From Clostridium yunnanense (GTDB lineage Bacteria; Bacillota; Clostridia; Clostridiales; Clostridiaceae): a DNA stretch of 64,000 bases. Shown here in pieces: positions 45,009 to 54,038 of the stretch. The notes beneath the pieces are model-generated. The model saw only the letters and a program-made list of their open reading frames with translations, ran no database searches and was not told where the DNA came from. The DNA is taken from positions 62,001 through 126,000 of the forward strand of contig NZ_JAENHN010000010.1 in the NCBI RefSeq assembly GCF_016595795.1, given 5' to 3'. Every line of letters begins with the position of its first letter. Position 1 is the stretch's first letter. Both the position numbers and the translations under genes were made by a program.

Positions 45009-45049
45009 TTTTATAATCCTAAATTATTAAAAATTGCTAACTTATAATG

Positions 45050-45084
45050 GAAAAACGGTTAATCGATTGATTAGCTGTTTTTTC
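45050..45084 (+). terminator. Intrinsic terminator of the lipoprotein gene
   Basis: AAAAACGGTTAATC / GATTAGCTGTTTTTT hairpin with a T run. Confidence 0.82.
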
Positions 45085-45135
45085 ATATTTATAGACAAAT
45101 CTTATGAAGAATTTTTTTCAAGAGGTTGTTCTATA

Positions 45136-45231
45136 GATGCACCACTTCATATTGAAGCCTATTATTTTTAAATTCTCTCACCAAAACCCGTGAGAGTTTT
45201 TAAAGTAGATTTCGGATTGAACTGGTACATC
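45136..45231. repeat. Dispersed palindromic repeat, copy 4
   Basis: GATGCACCACTTC ... GAACTGGTACATC, 96 bp, with an inner hairpin CTCTCACC / CGTGAGAG. Confidence 0.85.
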
Positions 45232-45298
45232 TAACCTTAAATTGTTGAGTAATGAGAAATTCGTCATTGATAGAATTAAATAAAAGGAGTGTTACAAC

Positions 45299-45910
45299 AT
45301 GAGTGACTTATCATATAAAAAAGAAAATAGTGCTTTATTAATAATAGATATGCAAAATGCTTTTATTGAAAAAGAAGGATCATTATCAAAAATGGGACTT
45401 GATACGTCAAGGACATCAATTGCAATCGAACCTATTAAGAAACTAAAGTCAGAATTTAAAGCGCAAGGCCTACCGGTTATATACATACAGCATTCACATC
45501 GTAAAGATGGAGCAGATGCAGGATTGATAGCTAAGGTATTCCCGCCAATTATGGATCTAGGTCATTGTATTGAAGGAACTTGGGATGGTGAAATCATTAA
45601 TGAATTAAAACCAGAGGAAGATGACTATATTGTTAAAAAGCATCGTTTCAGTGGATTTTACAACACTCAACTTGATGATGTATTGCGCAGCTTAGGCATA
45701 AATACACTAGTGGTTACAGGAATAGCAACAAATGTATGTGTTGAGTCAACAGTTAGAGATGCCTTTTACCGTGATTACAATGTAGTTGTTCCAAGAGAGG
45801 CAACTGCCTCATATACAGTGGAACAAGAACAAGGATCCTTTGGAAACTTTGAATTTGCTTTTGCAAGAGTTATGCCTGTAGAATCAGTTATAAATGAATT
45901 GAAAAAATAG
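45299..45910 (+). CDS. Isochorismatase-family cysteine hydrolase
   Basis: A 203-aa protein with the family's triad: Asp17 in LLIIDMQNAF, Lys in IVKKHRFSGFY, and Cys in VTGIATNVCVESTVRDA, with the cis-peptide just before it. The family includes nicotinamidases, isochorismatases, N-carbamoylsarcosine amidases and ureidoacrylate hydrolases; the RFSGFYNTQLDDVLR segment is shared by many putative amidases and does not define a substrate. Monocistronic, AAGGAG upstream, own terminator at 45917. Confidence 0.88.
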   Translation: MSDLSYKKENSALLIIDMQNAFIEKEGSLSKMGLDTSRTSIAIEPIKKLKSEFKAQGLPVIYIQHSHRKDGADAGLIAKVFPPIMDLGHCIEGTWDGEIINELKPEEDDYIVKKHRFSGFYNTQLDDVLRSLGINTLVVTGIATNVCVESTVRDAFYRDYNVVVPREATASYTVEQEQGSFGNFEFAFARVMPVESVINELKK

Positions 45911-45916
45911 TAAATA

Positions 45917-45958
45917 AAGCCCACAAAGATTTAAGAGTTAGATTTTTGTGGGTTTTTG
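45917..45958 (+). terminator. Intrinsic terminator of the isochorismatase-family gene
   Basis: GCCCACAAAGATTTAA / TTAGATTTTTGTGGG, then TTTTTG. Third member of the CCCAC(A/G)-type hairpins (1706, 12174). Confidence 0.85.
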
Positions 45959-46090
45959 TTTCTTAGCTTAAAATAATGTTTTTGGCATCCAGTTATATAT
46001 ACTTGTATATCATTGACTTAAAAAATATATCATGCTACTATTAAGTGATAATCATTATGAAATGATATCTGTTGTTGATAAGGAGCTAAT

Positions 46091-46804
46091 ATGATAAAAC
46101 ATAATATAAGAATTATAGATATAGTTGATGAAGCAAAATATACAAAGACATATTATTTTGAGAAACCAGAAGATTTCACATGGGAAGAAGGTGCTCATAC
46201 ACACATTGCACACGTCGGATTTGATGCTGGTGATAAACCAAATAAAGATTTAGTACGGCATATGTCTATAATGACATTACCGAAAGAGAATAAAGTTGGT
46301 ATTACTACAAGGTTTTCTAGCATACCTTCAGAATTTAAAGATAAGCTATCTAATCTAGCTATAGGTGATGAGGTTGTATTATTTAAAGTAGGTTCATTAA
46401 TGACTTTAAAGCGTAATGGTAGGCCGTTGATTTTATTATCTATGGGCGTTGGCATTGCTGCGATGAGACCAATTATTCTTGCTTTTAAAGAGGATGGTTC
46501 TAATATTCCTTACGTGATTAATATTAATGTAGATTCGTCAGGGGACTTTATATATAAAGATGAGCTTGATAATCTTGTTGACGAAAGTTATAAAAATTAT
46601 TGGATAAGCGATAGACAAGGGTTTTATAAAAAGCTCGATCAATTACTTCAGATAGAAAAGCCTGTTTTTTATATAGTTGGAAGCTATGAATTTGTAAAAT
46701 CCAATATAAGAATGCTTATATCTAATAACGTTAATGGAGAAGATATAAGTATAGATAAAAAAGAATGGTCCTTAAGTGAATTCTTAGATAATAGTAAAGT
46801 ATAG
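46091..46804 (+). CDS. FAD-binding ferredoxin-reductase-like oxidoreductase
   Basis: A 237-aa FNR-superfamily protein. RHMSIMTLP (RxxS type FAD-binding motif, about 57-65), GDEVVLFK, then the nucleotide-binding half with LSMGVGIAAMRPI and a C-terminal YIVGSYEFVKSNIRMLI. No iron-sulfur domain is present. It probably shuttles electrons between NAD(P)H and a redox partner protein that is not encoded next to it. AAGGAGCTAAT precedes the ATG; single gene with its own terminator. Confidence 0.82.
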   Translation: MIKHNIRIIDIVDEAKYTKTYYFEKPEDFTWEEGAHTHIAHVGFDAGDKPNKDLVRHMSIMTLPKENKVGITTRFSSIPSEFKDKLSNLAIGDEVVLFKVGSLMTLKRNGRPLILLSMGVGIAAMRPIILAFKEDGSNIPYVININVDSSGDFIYKDELDNLVDESYKNYWISDRQGFYKKLDQLLQIEKPVFYIVGSYEFVKSNIRMLISNNVNGEDISIDKKEWSLSEFLDNSKV

Positions 46805-46823
46805 AAAATATATTATATAAGAT

Positions 46824-46856
46824 AGTGAATTGTATCGATACAATTCACTTTTTTGA
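46824..46856 (+). terminator. Intrinsic terminator of the FNR-like gene
   Basis: AGTGAATTGTA-TCGA-TACAATTCACT, a perfect 11-bp stem followed by TTTTTTGATTTT. Confidence 0.88.
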
Positions 46857-46878
46857 TTTTATGTGGTATTTTATTATA

Positions 46879-46975
46879 AATGCATCATTTCAATACGGAA
46901 ACTATTTTCAAATTCTCCTCTGTATTATGAGAGGAGAATTTGAAAATATAGATTTTACGATGAAGTGATACATTC
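46879..46975. repeat. Dispersed palindromic repeat, copy 5
   Basis: AATGCATCATTTC ... GAAGTGATACATTC, 97 bp, with inner CTCCTC / GAGGAG as in copy 2. Confidence 0.8.
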
Positions 46976-47012
46976 ATAAATATTAGATATCGGAAAAGAG
47001 GAGGTATTAAAA

Positions 47013-48158
47013 ATGAGCGACAAATTTGTTTATGCACCAGGTCCTACCAGTGTGAGAGAAAATGTAAGGCTAGAGAGGGCTAGGCTTACCACTAATCCAG
47101 ATGTTGATGAGGAGTTTGTAGAGTTTTATAAGGAAAACTGTAATAAGATTGGTAAAATAATAAAAACTGAAAATCCAGTTTACATACTTAGTGGAGAAGG
47201 GATTTTAGGATTGGAAGCAGCTTGTGCTTCTTTGACTGAACCTGGAGATAGAGTGCTTGTATTAGATAACGGAATCTATGGAGGAGGCTTTAAAGACTTT
47301 GTTGAAATGTACGGAGGAGAAGGCGTACTTTTCTCAGATGATTACAGTAGGGCTATAGATGTAAGAAAGCTAGAGGAATTCCTAGAGAAAGATCATAACT
47401 TTAAGTACGCAACAATAGTTCATTGTGATACTCCTACAGGTGTTTTAAATGATTTGTCAAATATATGCCCGTTACTAAGTGAGTATGGAATATTAACTGT
47501 GGTTGATTCTGTTTCAGCAATGGCTGGAGAAGCGCTAAGAGTAGATGAATGGAAAGTTGATATAGCTTTAGGTGGATCCCAAAAGGCATTTTCAGCCCCT
47601 GCAGGTTTGACAATGGTAAGTGTCAGTGAAAAAGCTAAAGCAGTAATGAAGAATAGAAAAACTCCTATTATAGGCTTTTATTGTAATTTAACTATTTGGG
47701 AAAATTATTATGAAAATAAGTGGTTTCCATATACGATGCCTATAAGTGATATCATGGGTTTAAGTAAAGCTGCAGACAATATCTTAGATGAAGGTGTTCA
47801 AGAGGTACTTGATAGACATGAAAAGATTGCTGATGCAACAAGAGAAGCTATAAAAGAATATGGGCTTGAGTTATTTTTAGCGGATGGATATTCTAACACA
47901 GTTACAGCTGTAAAAGTGCCAGAAAATATAGGTGCACTACAGCTTAAAGAGCATATGCTAAAAAAATATAATACTTTAATAATAACATCACTTAAACCAT
48001 ATGATAATGAAATTTTAAGAATAGGACATATGGGAGAAAATGCTCGTGAAGACAAGATTATTTACGCGTTGAATGTAATAGATAAAGGACTAAAAGATTT
48101 AGGATTTAATAGCGAAAAGAGTTTAGTTGGGTTGTTCAATAAATACTTAGATAGATAG
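47013..48158 (+). CDS. Class V pyridoxal-phosphate aminotransferase (alanine-glyoxylate/serine-pyruvate type)
   Basis: A 381-aa protein: N-terminal YAPGPTSVRENV, cofactor Asp in VVDSVSAMAGE, and the PLP lysine in LGGSQKAFSAPAGL. This matches the alanine-glyoxylate / serine-pyruvate aminotransferase branch, usually a homodimer in the cytosol. Exact amino donor is not clear. GAGGAGG precedes the ATG. The next gene, 110 bp on, is an ECF substrate-binding component; the two may share a transcript. Confidence 0.88.
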   Translation: MSDKFVYAPGPTSVRENVRLERARLTTNPDVDEEFVEFYKENCNKIGKIIKTENPVYILSGEGILGLEAACASLTEPGDRVLVLDNGIYGGGFKDFVEMYGGEGVLFSDDYSRAIDVRKLEEFLEKDHNFKYATIVHCDTPTGVLNDLSNICPLLSEYGILTVVDSVSAMAGEALRVDEWKVDIALGGSQKAFSAPAGLTMVSVSEKAKAVMKNRKTPIIGFYCNLTIWENYYENKWFPYTMPISDIMGLSKAADNILDEGVQEVLDRHEKIADATREAIKEYGLELFLADGYSNTVTAVKVPENIGALQLKEHMLKKYNTLIITSLKPYDNEILRIGHMGENAREDKIIYALNVIDKGLKDLGFNSEKSLVGLFNKYLDR

Positions 48159-48268
48159 TATTAAATAATTAGGTGCTGTTAAAGTACAGTGTTAAGGTTA
48201 ATTGGTTAGCTATCGTAAATTATTACAAAAAGGCAATTTTATAAAAATAAGCAAAGGCGGGGCGAGGA

Positions 48269-48802
48269 ATGGAAGTAAATAGAGGAAAAATTAGATTTAA
48301 AACAAAGGATATGGTGATAACATCGCTACTAACTGCACTAGTATTTGTAGCTACAGCATTCATTAATGTTAGATTACCATTTCTGTCTAATGGTGGATTA
48401 GTTCACTTAGGAACTGTAATGCTATTTATTACAGCAATTGTATTTGGAAAGCAAAAAGGAGCTATTGCAGGGGCTGTTGGCATGGCGATTTTTGATTTAT
48501 CGTCAGGATGGGCATTATGGGCACCATTTACTTTTGTAGTAAGAGGAGTAATGGGGTATATGGTTGGAACTATTGCTTGGAGCAAAAATAAATCCGGTGA
48601 TAGCTTTATGTTAAATATAGTTGCAATGATATTATCTGGTATTTGGATGTTATTCGGATATTATGTTACTGAAGGATTCCTTTATGGTAATTGGATTACG
48701 CCAGTAGGATCTATACCTGGAAATGTAGCACAAATTGTTATCGGAGTAGCATTAGGATTACCTATGGCGAAAGTTCTTAAGAGATATGCTAAGTATATAT
48801 AA
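48269..48802 (+). CDS. ECF transporter S component
   Basis: A 177-aa protein with about six spans. TKDMVITSLLTALVFVATAFINVRLPF, GGLVHLGTVMLFITAIVFG and AGAVGMAIFDL are typical of the ECF S-component family (DUF1393/HmpT-like branch), which catches a vitamin for the shared EcfAAT energy module. Energy genes are not in the window. Vitamin unknown; a B6-like or thiamine-precursor substrate is possible given the PLP enzyme upstream, but this is guesswork. Confidence 0.83.
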   Translation: MEVNRGKIRFKTKDMVITSLLTALVFVATAFINVRLPFLSNGGLVHLGTVMLFITAIVFGKQKGAIAGAVGMAIFDLSSGWALWAPFTFVVRGVMGYMVGTIAWSKNKSGDSFMLNIVAMILSGIWMLFGYYVTEGFLYGNWITPVGSIPGNVAQIVIGVALGLPMAKVLKRYAKYI

Positions 48803-48803
48803 A

Positions 48804-48875
48804 GATGCACCAATTTCACCTAAAAGACATTTTTACAATTTTCTCAGCCTCTGTTGAGAGCATTTAAGAATAGTC
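48804..48875. repeat. Dispersed palindromic repeat, copy 6 (decayed)
   Basis: The left end GATGCACCAATTTCA and the central CTCAGCCTCTGTTGAGAG hairpin are seen; the right end is no longer recognisable. Confidence 0.5.
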
Positions 48876-48902
48876 TTAGCTTTAGAGTTATTCAACCCTA
48901 GG

Positions 48903-48950
48903 AATAAACCCTTTATGATAAGTATGACTATTTATTATAAAGGGTTTATT
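48903..48950. terminator. Inverted repeat between converging genes, probable terminator
   Basis: AATAAACCCTTTAT / ATAAAGGGTTTATT arms, 14 bp perfect. The stop codon of the minus-strand DUF421 gene lies within the right arm. T runs are weak on either side. Confidence 0.6.
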
Positions 48951-49650
48951 TATATAAAAAGACCTTTAGATTGTATTTATCATCAACTGTGGCAAGAAGA
49001 ACGTTTTTTACTTTAGTTTGATAAGAATTTTCTAAACTAGAAACTAGCCATTGTTCATCTTTATGTATTTGTGCAAGTTCCTTATAATCAACTTTTCCAT
49101 CTTTGATAATAGTTCTAGGCATACTAAAAGGAGCTGTTTCCATTTGATAATGAAGAGGTGTAATAGGCTCATATTTTGGATCTAGAAAAACGGAAAACTT
49201 GCCGTTAGCTTCCCAAATAGCTAATGCTACTTTCTTCACATCGTCAACTTTTGATTCTCTTAACTCTTCTAGTAAAACGTCAATAGAAATCCTAGCCTTT
49301 TTTAAGCTTTCATAAAAAATCTCACCATCTTTAACAACTATGATTGGGTGACTATTAATAAGTTTTCGTATATAGGGAGATTTAAGCATGCCAAATATAC
49401 CAGAAAGGTAAAGTAAAACTAATACAATTGTTGTAATCATAGAACCTTCAAGCCCAAGATGTTCATCAGATAATGGATGGGCAATGATGTTTCCGATTAC
49501 TAGTGCAATAACAAAATCGAGAAGCCTTAGCTGTGAGATAGTACGCTGACCTAAGGATCTCGCAACAACCAATAAAAATAAAAAAGCAATAATTGCACGT
49601 AACATCCATTCAATAGCAGTAAGCGATTCTTGGCTGTGTAAAAAATCCAT
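48946..49650 (-). CDS. DUF421 (YetF-like) membrane protein
   Basis: A 234-aa protein with three N-terminal membrane spans (about 18-100) with VARSLGQRTISQLRLLDFVIALVIGNI, then a soluble domain with PIIVVKDGEIFYESLKKARIS and ALAIWEANGKFSVFLDP, the DUF421/YetF pattern. YetF-type proteins are common in spore formers; the biochemical role is not established. GGAGGG precedes the ATG. Single gene on the minus strand. Confidence 0.9.
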   Translation of the reverse strand: MDFLHSQESLTAIEWMLRAIIAFLFLLVVARSLGQRTISQLRLLDFVIALVIGNIIAHPLSDEHLGLEGSMITTIVLVLLYLSGIFGMLKSPYIRKLINSHPIIVVKDGEIFYESLKKARISIDVLLEELRESKVDDVKKVALAIWEANGKFSVFLDPKYEPITPLHYQMETAPFSMPRTIIKDGKVDYKELAQIHKDEQWLVSSLENSYQTKVKNVLLATVDDKYNLKVFLYK

Positions 49651-49851
49651 CTATAAACCCTCCTTTACGATAAGTGTTTAAAGCTCAAATATACTTCAAT
49701 TATTTTAACCAATAACAGGTGAAAAAATTACGAAACTTAATTTATTATTATAAAGTAATAGACATAGCCTATATAAACAAATATTCCAAATAAATTACAT
49801 AAAAATACTGAACTATATATCCATTAAGCAAAATCATAATATAAAAGTATA

Positions 49852-49908
49852 AATAAAAAGGAGTGTAATAGGAATAGCTTAACAGCAGTCCTAAATACAC
49901 TCCTTTAA
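49852..49908 (-). terminator. Intrinsic terminator of the DUF975 gene
   Basis: On the minus strand AAAGGAGTGTA / TACACTCCTTT with inner TAGGA/TCCTA pairing, followed by TTTATTTATAC. Confidence 0.82.
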
Positions 49909-49947
49909 AACAAATAGGATTTTCAAAGTACGATACTAATTTTTATA

Positions 49948-50754
49948 TTACCACCTATTGTCATATGATTCAGGTTGATCTAACAATAAGTCTTCATAGG
50001 TACAAAAGCCGCTATCTAATGCATTTCTTCTTAATACTAAATATAACTCAGCATCTGTAGCATTTTGATAAGGAAGCACAAAGATTATACCTATTCCAAA
50101 AGCTATAGCGCCTAAGAGATACCAGCCGATAAAGGATAAGTCTAATACGAACATATCAAATTTATGACCTCTAGTCATTTCGTTACTTAAAGCAATTGCC
50201 TTTTTAACTCCGATATTAGGGTTATCGGCAAGTATATATGGAACCATGCTATAAGCATAGGATTTTATTATACCAGGAATTATTAACAACAAAGTCCACA
50301 AGAAGATAAAGATTTTTGATACTAACATTGTTTTTACTATACCACCATAGTTATATCCATTAAATCCAAAACCGAAGCATCCCTTGTTATCTTTATATTG
50401 AGCTGATTTAACAAAATATCTTCTTCCTCCTACTTCAAGAGAATATCCAAGGAATACACGAAGAGCAATTACTCCTAAGAGTGCTATAAGTCCAAACATT
50501 AAAAATGCAAAAAGGAAGTGAAACGGAAAGACATTAGTGATGCTTGAATGAAAATCATTCGGTGCATTATTTGAAAAACCATTATTTATACCTGAGTAGA
50601 AATCATTTCTTGAGTTTCTTGAATGTGAGCTGCTTCCACTCCAACTAGGGCTCCCCCCAGCTAATGCTATTACTATACTAACACCAAGCGCACTTAAGTA
50701 TATTTTTCTCAACACTGCCTTAGCTCTGTCCTTTAATTCTTTTCTAGTCCACAT
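49948..50754 (-). CDS. DUF975 family membrane protein
   Basis: About 268 aa: MWTRKELKDRAKAVLRK start, several membrane spans, YSLEVGGRRYFVKS and the later AYSMVPYILADNPNIGVKKAIALSNEMTRGHKFDMFVLDLSF, all DUF975 hallmarks. A Ser/Asn/Gly-rich loop of about 45 residues follows the first span. Function unknown. ATG at 50754 follows GGAGGGTATC; an in-frame TTG at 50766 lies in the ribosome binding site itself and is not used. Confidence 0.88.
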   Translation of the reverse strand: MWTRKELKDRAKAVLRKIYLSALGVSIVIALAGGSPSWSGSSSHSRNSRNDFYSGINNGFSNNAPNDFHSSITNVFPFHFLFAFLMFGLIALLGVIALRVFLGYSLEVGGRRYFVKSAQYKDNKGCFGFGFNGYNYGGIVKTMLVSKIFIFLWTLLLIIPGIIKSYAYSMVPYILADNPNIGVKKAIALSNEMTRGHKFDMFVLDLSFIGWYLLGAIAFGIGIIFVLPYQNATDAELYLVLRRNALDSGFCTYEDLLLDQPESYDNRW

Positions 50755-51205
50755 GATACCCTCCAAATAATATTATTAATATAATCATTTATAGAAATTT
50801 GTAAAATTTATTTAAAACTTACTATGAGTATATTATATGGTATTGAATAACTTATAACAAGGTTAATAATCACACATATATCGATATTTGTTAGTCATTT
50901 TTGTAGTATATGTTGATAGAAGCTTTTTATTTCATCGAATTGCTTGTTTTTTCGTGTAGTTATGAGGTAATAACAATTTCAAATATATTCAAGTCTTATA
51001 AATGAGATTTCATTAAAGCAAGATATGGAGTATTAAGGTAATATATTGATGAATGTGATTGTTAAAATAATAACAAATTGTTCTTTATGACCATAATTTG
51101 TTTTTAAAGTTTATAATATTTTAATGATTTGAGGATGATGTTATCATTTACACATGGCAAACGATTACAGAAATTTAATATATAAGTGAAGGGCAGGTAA
51201 AAGAG
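50755..51205. other. Divergent regulatory gap before the malic enzyme
   Basis: About 450 bp, very AT-rich, no gene. TATAAT at 51112 is a possible -10 with a poor -35. It should contain the target site of the kinase/regulator at 54290 if that system controls malic enzyme, but no clear direct or inverted repeat stands out. Confidence 0.35.
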
Positions 51206-52378
51206 ATGAATTATTTTGAAGAAAGTTTAAAATTACATGAGAAGAAGATAGGAAAGATAGAGGTAGTATCAAAAGTAGAAATTGAAACAAGAGAAGATTT
51301 AAGCTTGGCATATACTCCTGGAGTTGCAGAACCTTGCAGAAAGATTTATGAGAACGAAGAAAACGTGTACAAGTATACAGCGAAAGGGAATTTAGTTGCT
51401 GTGGTTACGGATGGTACAGCTGTGTTAGGTCTTGGAGATATAGGACCTAAGGCTGGACTACCGGTTATGGAAGGTAAAGCAATTTTATTTAAAGCTTTTG
51501 CAGATGTCGATGCTTTTCCGATATGTTTAGACACAAAGAATGTTGATGAGATTGTAAAAACAGTAAAGCTTATAGCGCCAGGATTTGGAGGAATAAATCT
51601 TGAAGATATAGGTGCTCCAAGATGCTTTGAAGTGGAAGAAAGATTAAAGAAAGAATTAGACATACCTGTATTCCATGACGATCAGCATGGAACTGCAATA
51701 GTTGTTCTTGCAGGAATAATAAATGCCTTGAAGGTTGTTGATAAAAAGATAGAGGACATAAAGGTTGTTGTAAACGGAGCAGGTGCTGCAGGTACTGCTA
51801 TAGCAAAACTTTTACTTTCTTCAGGGGTAAAAAATCTAATTGCTTGTGATAAGGTTGGTATTTTATATAAAGGAATAGAAAACGTAGATGATGCTAAAAA
51901 GGAACTTGCAAAGGTAACTAATCCTGATAATATTCAAGGAAGCTTAGCTGATGCACTAGTAGGAGCAGATGTATTCGTAGGAGTTTCTGCACCAGGCATA
52001 GTAACTCAAGATATGGTAAGAAGTATGAATAAAGATTCCATATTGTTTGCAATGGCAAATCCAACTCCAGAAATAATGCCAGAGGATGCAAAGACTGCAG
52101 GGGCTAGGGTTATAGGTACAGGAAGGTCAGATTTCCCTAACCAAGTAAATAATGTGCTTGCTTTTCCAGGAATATTTAGAGGGGCTTTAGATGTTAGGGC
52201 AAAGGAAATCAATGAAGAGATGAAGATAGCTGCTGCTTATGCTATAGCTTCTATGATAAAGGATGAAGATTTAAATGAAGACTATGTAATCCCAAATGCT
52301 TTGGATAGAACAGTTGCCTCTAATGTGGCTGAAGCCATAAAGAAGGCAGCGAGAGAAAGTGGAGTAGCACGGGTTTAG
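51206..52378 (+). CDS. NAD(P)-dependent malic enzyme
   Basis: A 390-aa short bacterial malic enzyme: YTPGVAEPC, DGTAVLGLGDIGPKAGLPVMEGK with the catalytic lysine, ICLDTKN, metal-binding FHDDQHGTAIV, and the Rossmann motif VVNGAGAAGTAIA. It converts malate to pyruvate and CO2. AAGGGCAGG lies upstream of the ATG. The next genes are a KdgT-family carrier (69 bp on) and a CitA/CitB-like regulator, so this is probably a dicarboxylate utilisation unit. Confidence 0.93.
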   Translation: MNYFEESLKLHEKKIGKIEVVSKVEIETREDLSLAYTPGVAEPCRKIYENEENVYKYTAKGNLVAVVTDGTAVLGLGDIGPKAGLPVMEGKAILFKAFADVDAFPICLDTKNVDEIVKTVKLIAPGFGGINLEDIGAPRCFEVEERLKKELDIPVFHDDQHGTAIVVLAGIINALKVVDKKIEDIKVVVNGAGAAGTAIAKLLLSSGVKNLIACDKVGILYKGIENVDDAKKELAKVTNPDNIQGSLADALVGADVFVGVSAPGIVTQDMVRSMNKDSILFAMANPTPEIMPEDAKTAGARVIGTGRSDFPNQVNNVLAFPGIFRGALDVRAKEINEEMKIAAAYAIASMIKDEDLNEDYVIPNALDRTVASNVAEAIKKAARESGVARV

Positions 52379-52447
52379 GATAATAATTCTCCAGCTAAGA
52401 TTCTTTAAAAATACTAAACAATACAAAAAATAAACGGAGGTATAAAA

Positions 52448-53422
52448 ATGCAAATTCCAATTAAAAAGACACTTGATAAAATACCGGGCGGTATGATGGT
52501 AGTTCCATTATTTCTAGGTGTATTAGTAAATACATTCTTTCCGCAATTCTTGAAAATTGGTGGATTCACAACTGCACTTTTCGGTCCAGCGGCATCATCA
52601 ACAATACTAGCTTGCTTTATGTTTTTGATTGGTTCTCAAATCAACTTTAAGTTAGCACCAAAAGCTTTGAAAAAAGGCGCGTTGCTGATAACAGGAAAGT
52701 TCATAGTAGGAGCAGGAATAGGAATATTCGTTGGAAAGGTTTTTGGAACTGCCGGTGTATTAGGTTTATCACCACTAGCAATTCTTGCAGCATTAACAAA
52801 CTGTAATGGAGGATTATATGCGTCACTTGCATCTCAATATGGTGATGAAACTGATGTAGGCGCATATGCTTTATTATCCTTAAAGGATGGTCCTTTCTTT
52901 ACCTTAGTAGCACTAGGAGCATCAGGACTTGCACAAATTCCTTTCAAAGCACTTTTAGCAGTGTTAATACCAATAGCAATAGGAATGATCTTAGGAAATA
53001 TAGATACTGAAATGAGAAAATTCCTTGGAAGCAGTAAATTATTATTAATTCCATTCTTCTCCTTCCCTTTAGGTGCAGGAATGAATCTTGAAACTATTGT
53101 GAAAGCAGGAGGCCCTGGAATAATATTAGGTTTAGTAGCAGCATTTACTGGAATCGGTGCTTATGTACTTTTAAAACTATTTAAAGAGGAGCCTATAATT
53201 GGACTTGCAACAGGATCAACTGCAGGAAATGCAGTTGCAACTCCAGCGGCTGTTGCCGCCGCAGATCCAACTCTAGCTGCAATAGCAACTGTAGCTACAG
53301 CTCAAGTTGCAGCAGCATGTGTAGTTTCAGCTATAGTTTGTCCGTTTGTTGTATCGTATGTATTTAAGGTTCTTGGTAATAAAAAGATGAAAAAGGTAGG
53401 CAGTGAAGTCGCCACAGGATAA
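52448..53422 (+). CDS. KdgT-family transporter (2-keto-3-deoxygluconate permease type)
   Basis: A 324-aa membrane protein with ten hydrophobic segments: KKTLDKIPGGMMVVPLFLGV at the start, ALTNCNGGLYASLASQYGD and GLATGSTAGNAVATPAAVAAADP, all KdgT features. KdgT imports 2-keto-3-deoxygluconate in enterobacteria. Here the neighbours are malic enzyme and a citrate/malate-type sensor, so a dicarboxylate or another organic acid is as likely as KDG. GGAGGTATAAAA precedes the ATG. Confidence 0.85.
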   Translation: MQIPIKKTLDKIPGGMMVVPLFLGVLVNTFFPQFLKIGGFTTALFGPAASSTILACFMFLIGSQINFKLAPKALKKGALLITGKFIVGAGIGIFVGKVFGTAGVLGLSPLAILAALTNCNGGLYASLASQYGDETDVGAYALLSLKDGPFFTLVALGASGLAQIPFKALLAVLIPIAIGMILGNIDTEMRKFLGSSKLLLIPFFSFPLGAGMNLETIVKAGGPGIILGLVAAFTGIGAYVLLKLFKEEPIIGLATGSTAGNAVATPAAVAAADPTLAAIATVATAQVAAACVVSAIVCPFVVSYVFKVLGNKKMKKVGSEVATG

Positions 53423-53457
53423 CGAAGAATTCTACGGTTAAAAAAACAAAGAATCCA

Positions 53458-53515
53458 GTTGAAATTAAGGTGTCCCTTTACCCTAGATACTCCCTAAAAA
53501 CACCTTAATTTCAAC
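53458..53515 (+). terminator. Long inverted repeat after the transporter, probable terminator
   Basis: GTTGAAATTAAGGTGT / ACACCTTAATTTCAAC, 16-bp perfect arms with a 26-base loop. The tail is AGTAAAAAT rather than a T run, so terminator function is likely but not certain. Confidence 0.6.
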
Positions 53516-53629
53516 AGTAAAAATAAAAATTCACAATAAATAAAAGTATATACCCACAAATATATAATATAGAGAAATAGAAAAATTTTAAGGTTAGATA
53601 GAATAAACTTTATGCAAACATGGATTATA

Positions 53630-53726
53630 GATGAACCACTTCGTAATAAAATTTATTATTCTTAAATTATCTCACTAAAACACGTGAGAGTTTTAAAGAT
53701 AGATTTCAGATCGAAGTGGTTAATCT
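53630..53726. repeat. Dispersed palindromic repeat, copy 7
   Basis: GATGAACCACTTC ... GAAGTGGTTAATCT, 97 bp, inner CTCACTAAAACACGTGAG. Confidence 0.82.
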
Positions 53727-53727
53727 G

Positions 53728-53928
53728 AGTTCCTAACTCAACTATTAATTTATACAGGCCCCAAAATTACCAGGAGCCGCAAATTTCGAACAAGTATAAC
53801 TTAAGTTTCGATATAGGAATCCTATATAGGGTTCCAACTTCAACTATTAAGTTATGCATGCCGCAAAAATCCTCAGTAGCCACGATTTTCGAACATGCAT
53901 AACTTAAGTTTTCGTAATGGAACCCTAT
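53728..53928. repeat. Tandem pair of diverged palindromic units
   Basis: Two units of about 95-105 bp (53728-53821 and 53825-53928) share CAACTATTAA, CAGGCC/CATGCCGCAAAA, TTTCGAACA and TATAACTTAAGTTT or CATAACTTAAGTTTT. Within unit 2, AAGTTATGCATG pairs with CATGCATAACTT and GGGTTCC with GGAACCC, so each unit can fold into one long hairpin. They are not related to the GATGTACCACTTC family. They lie between two copies of that family in the 867-bp gene-free gap 53423-54289. Confidence 0.75.
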
Positions 53929-54038
53929 AATAACACACAGAAAAGTGGAAGACAGTAATTAGAGAAATAGTATATAATGGGATCAAGGTAAATGGTCCTA
54001 TTATAAAGCTTTTACCTATATAAATGTTCTTTCATACG

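Noticed and set aside
51152-51172. ATGGCAAACGATTACAG upstream of malic enzyme as a cre site
   Set aside because: An extra base separates TG and AA relative to the consensus; not convincing.
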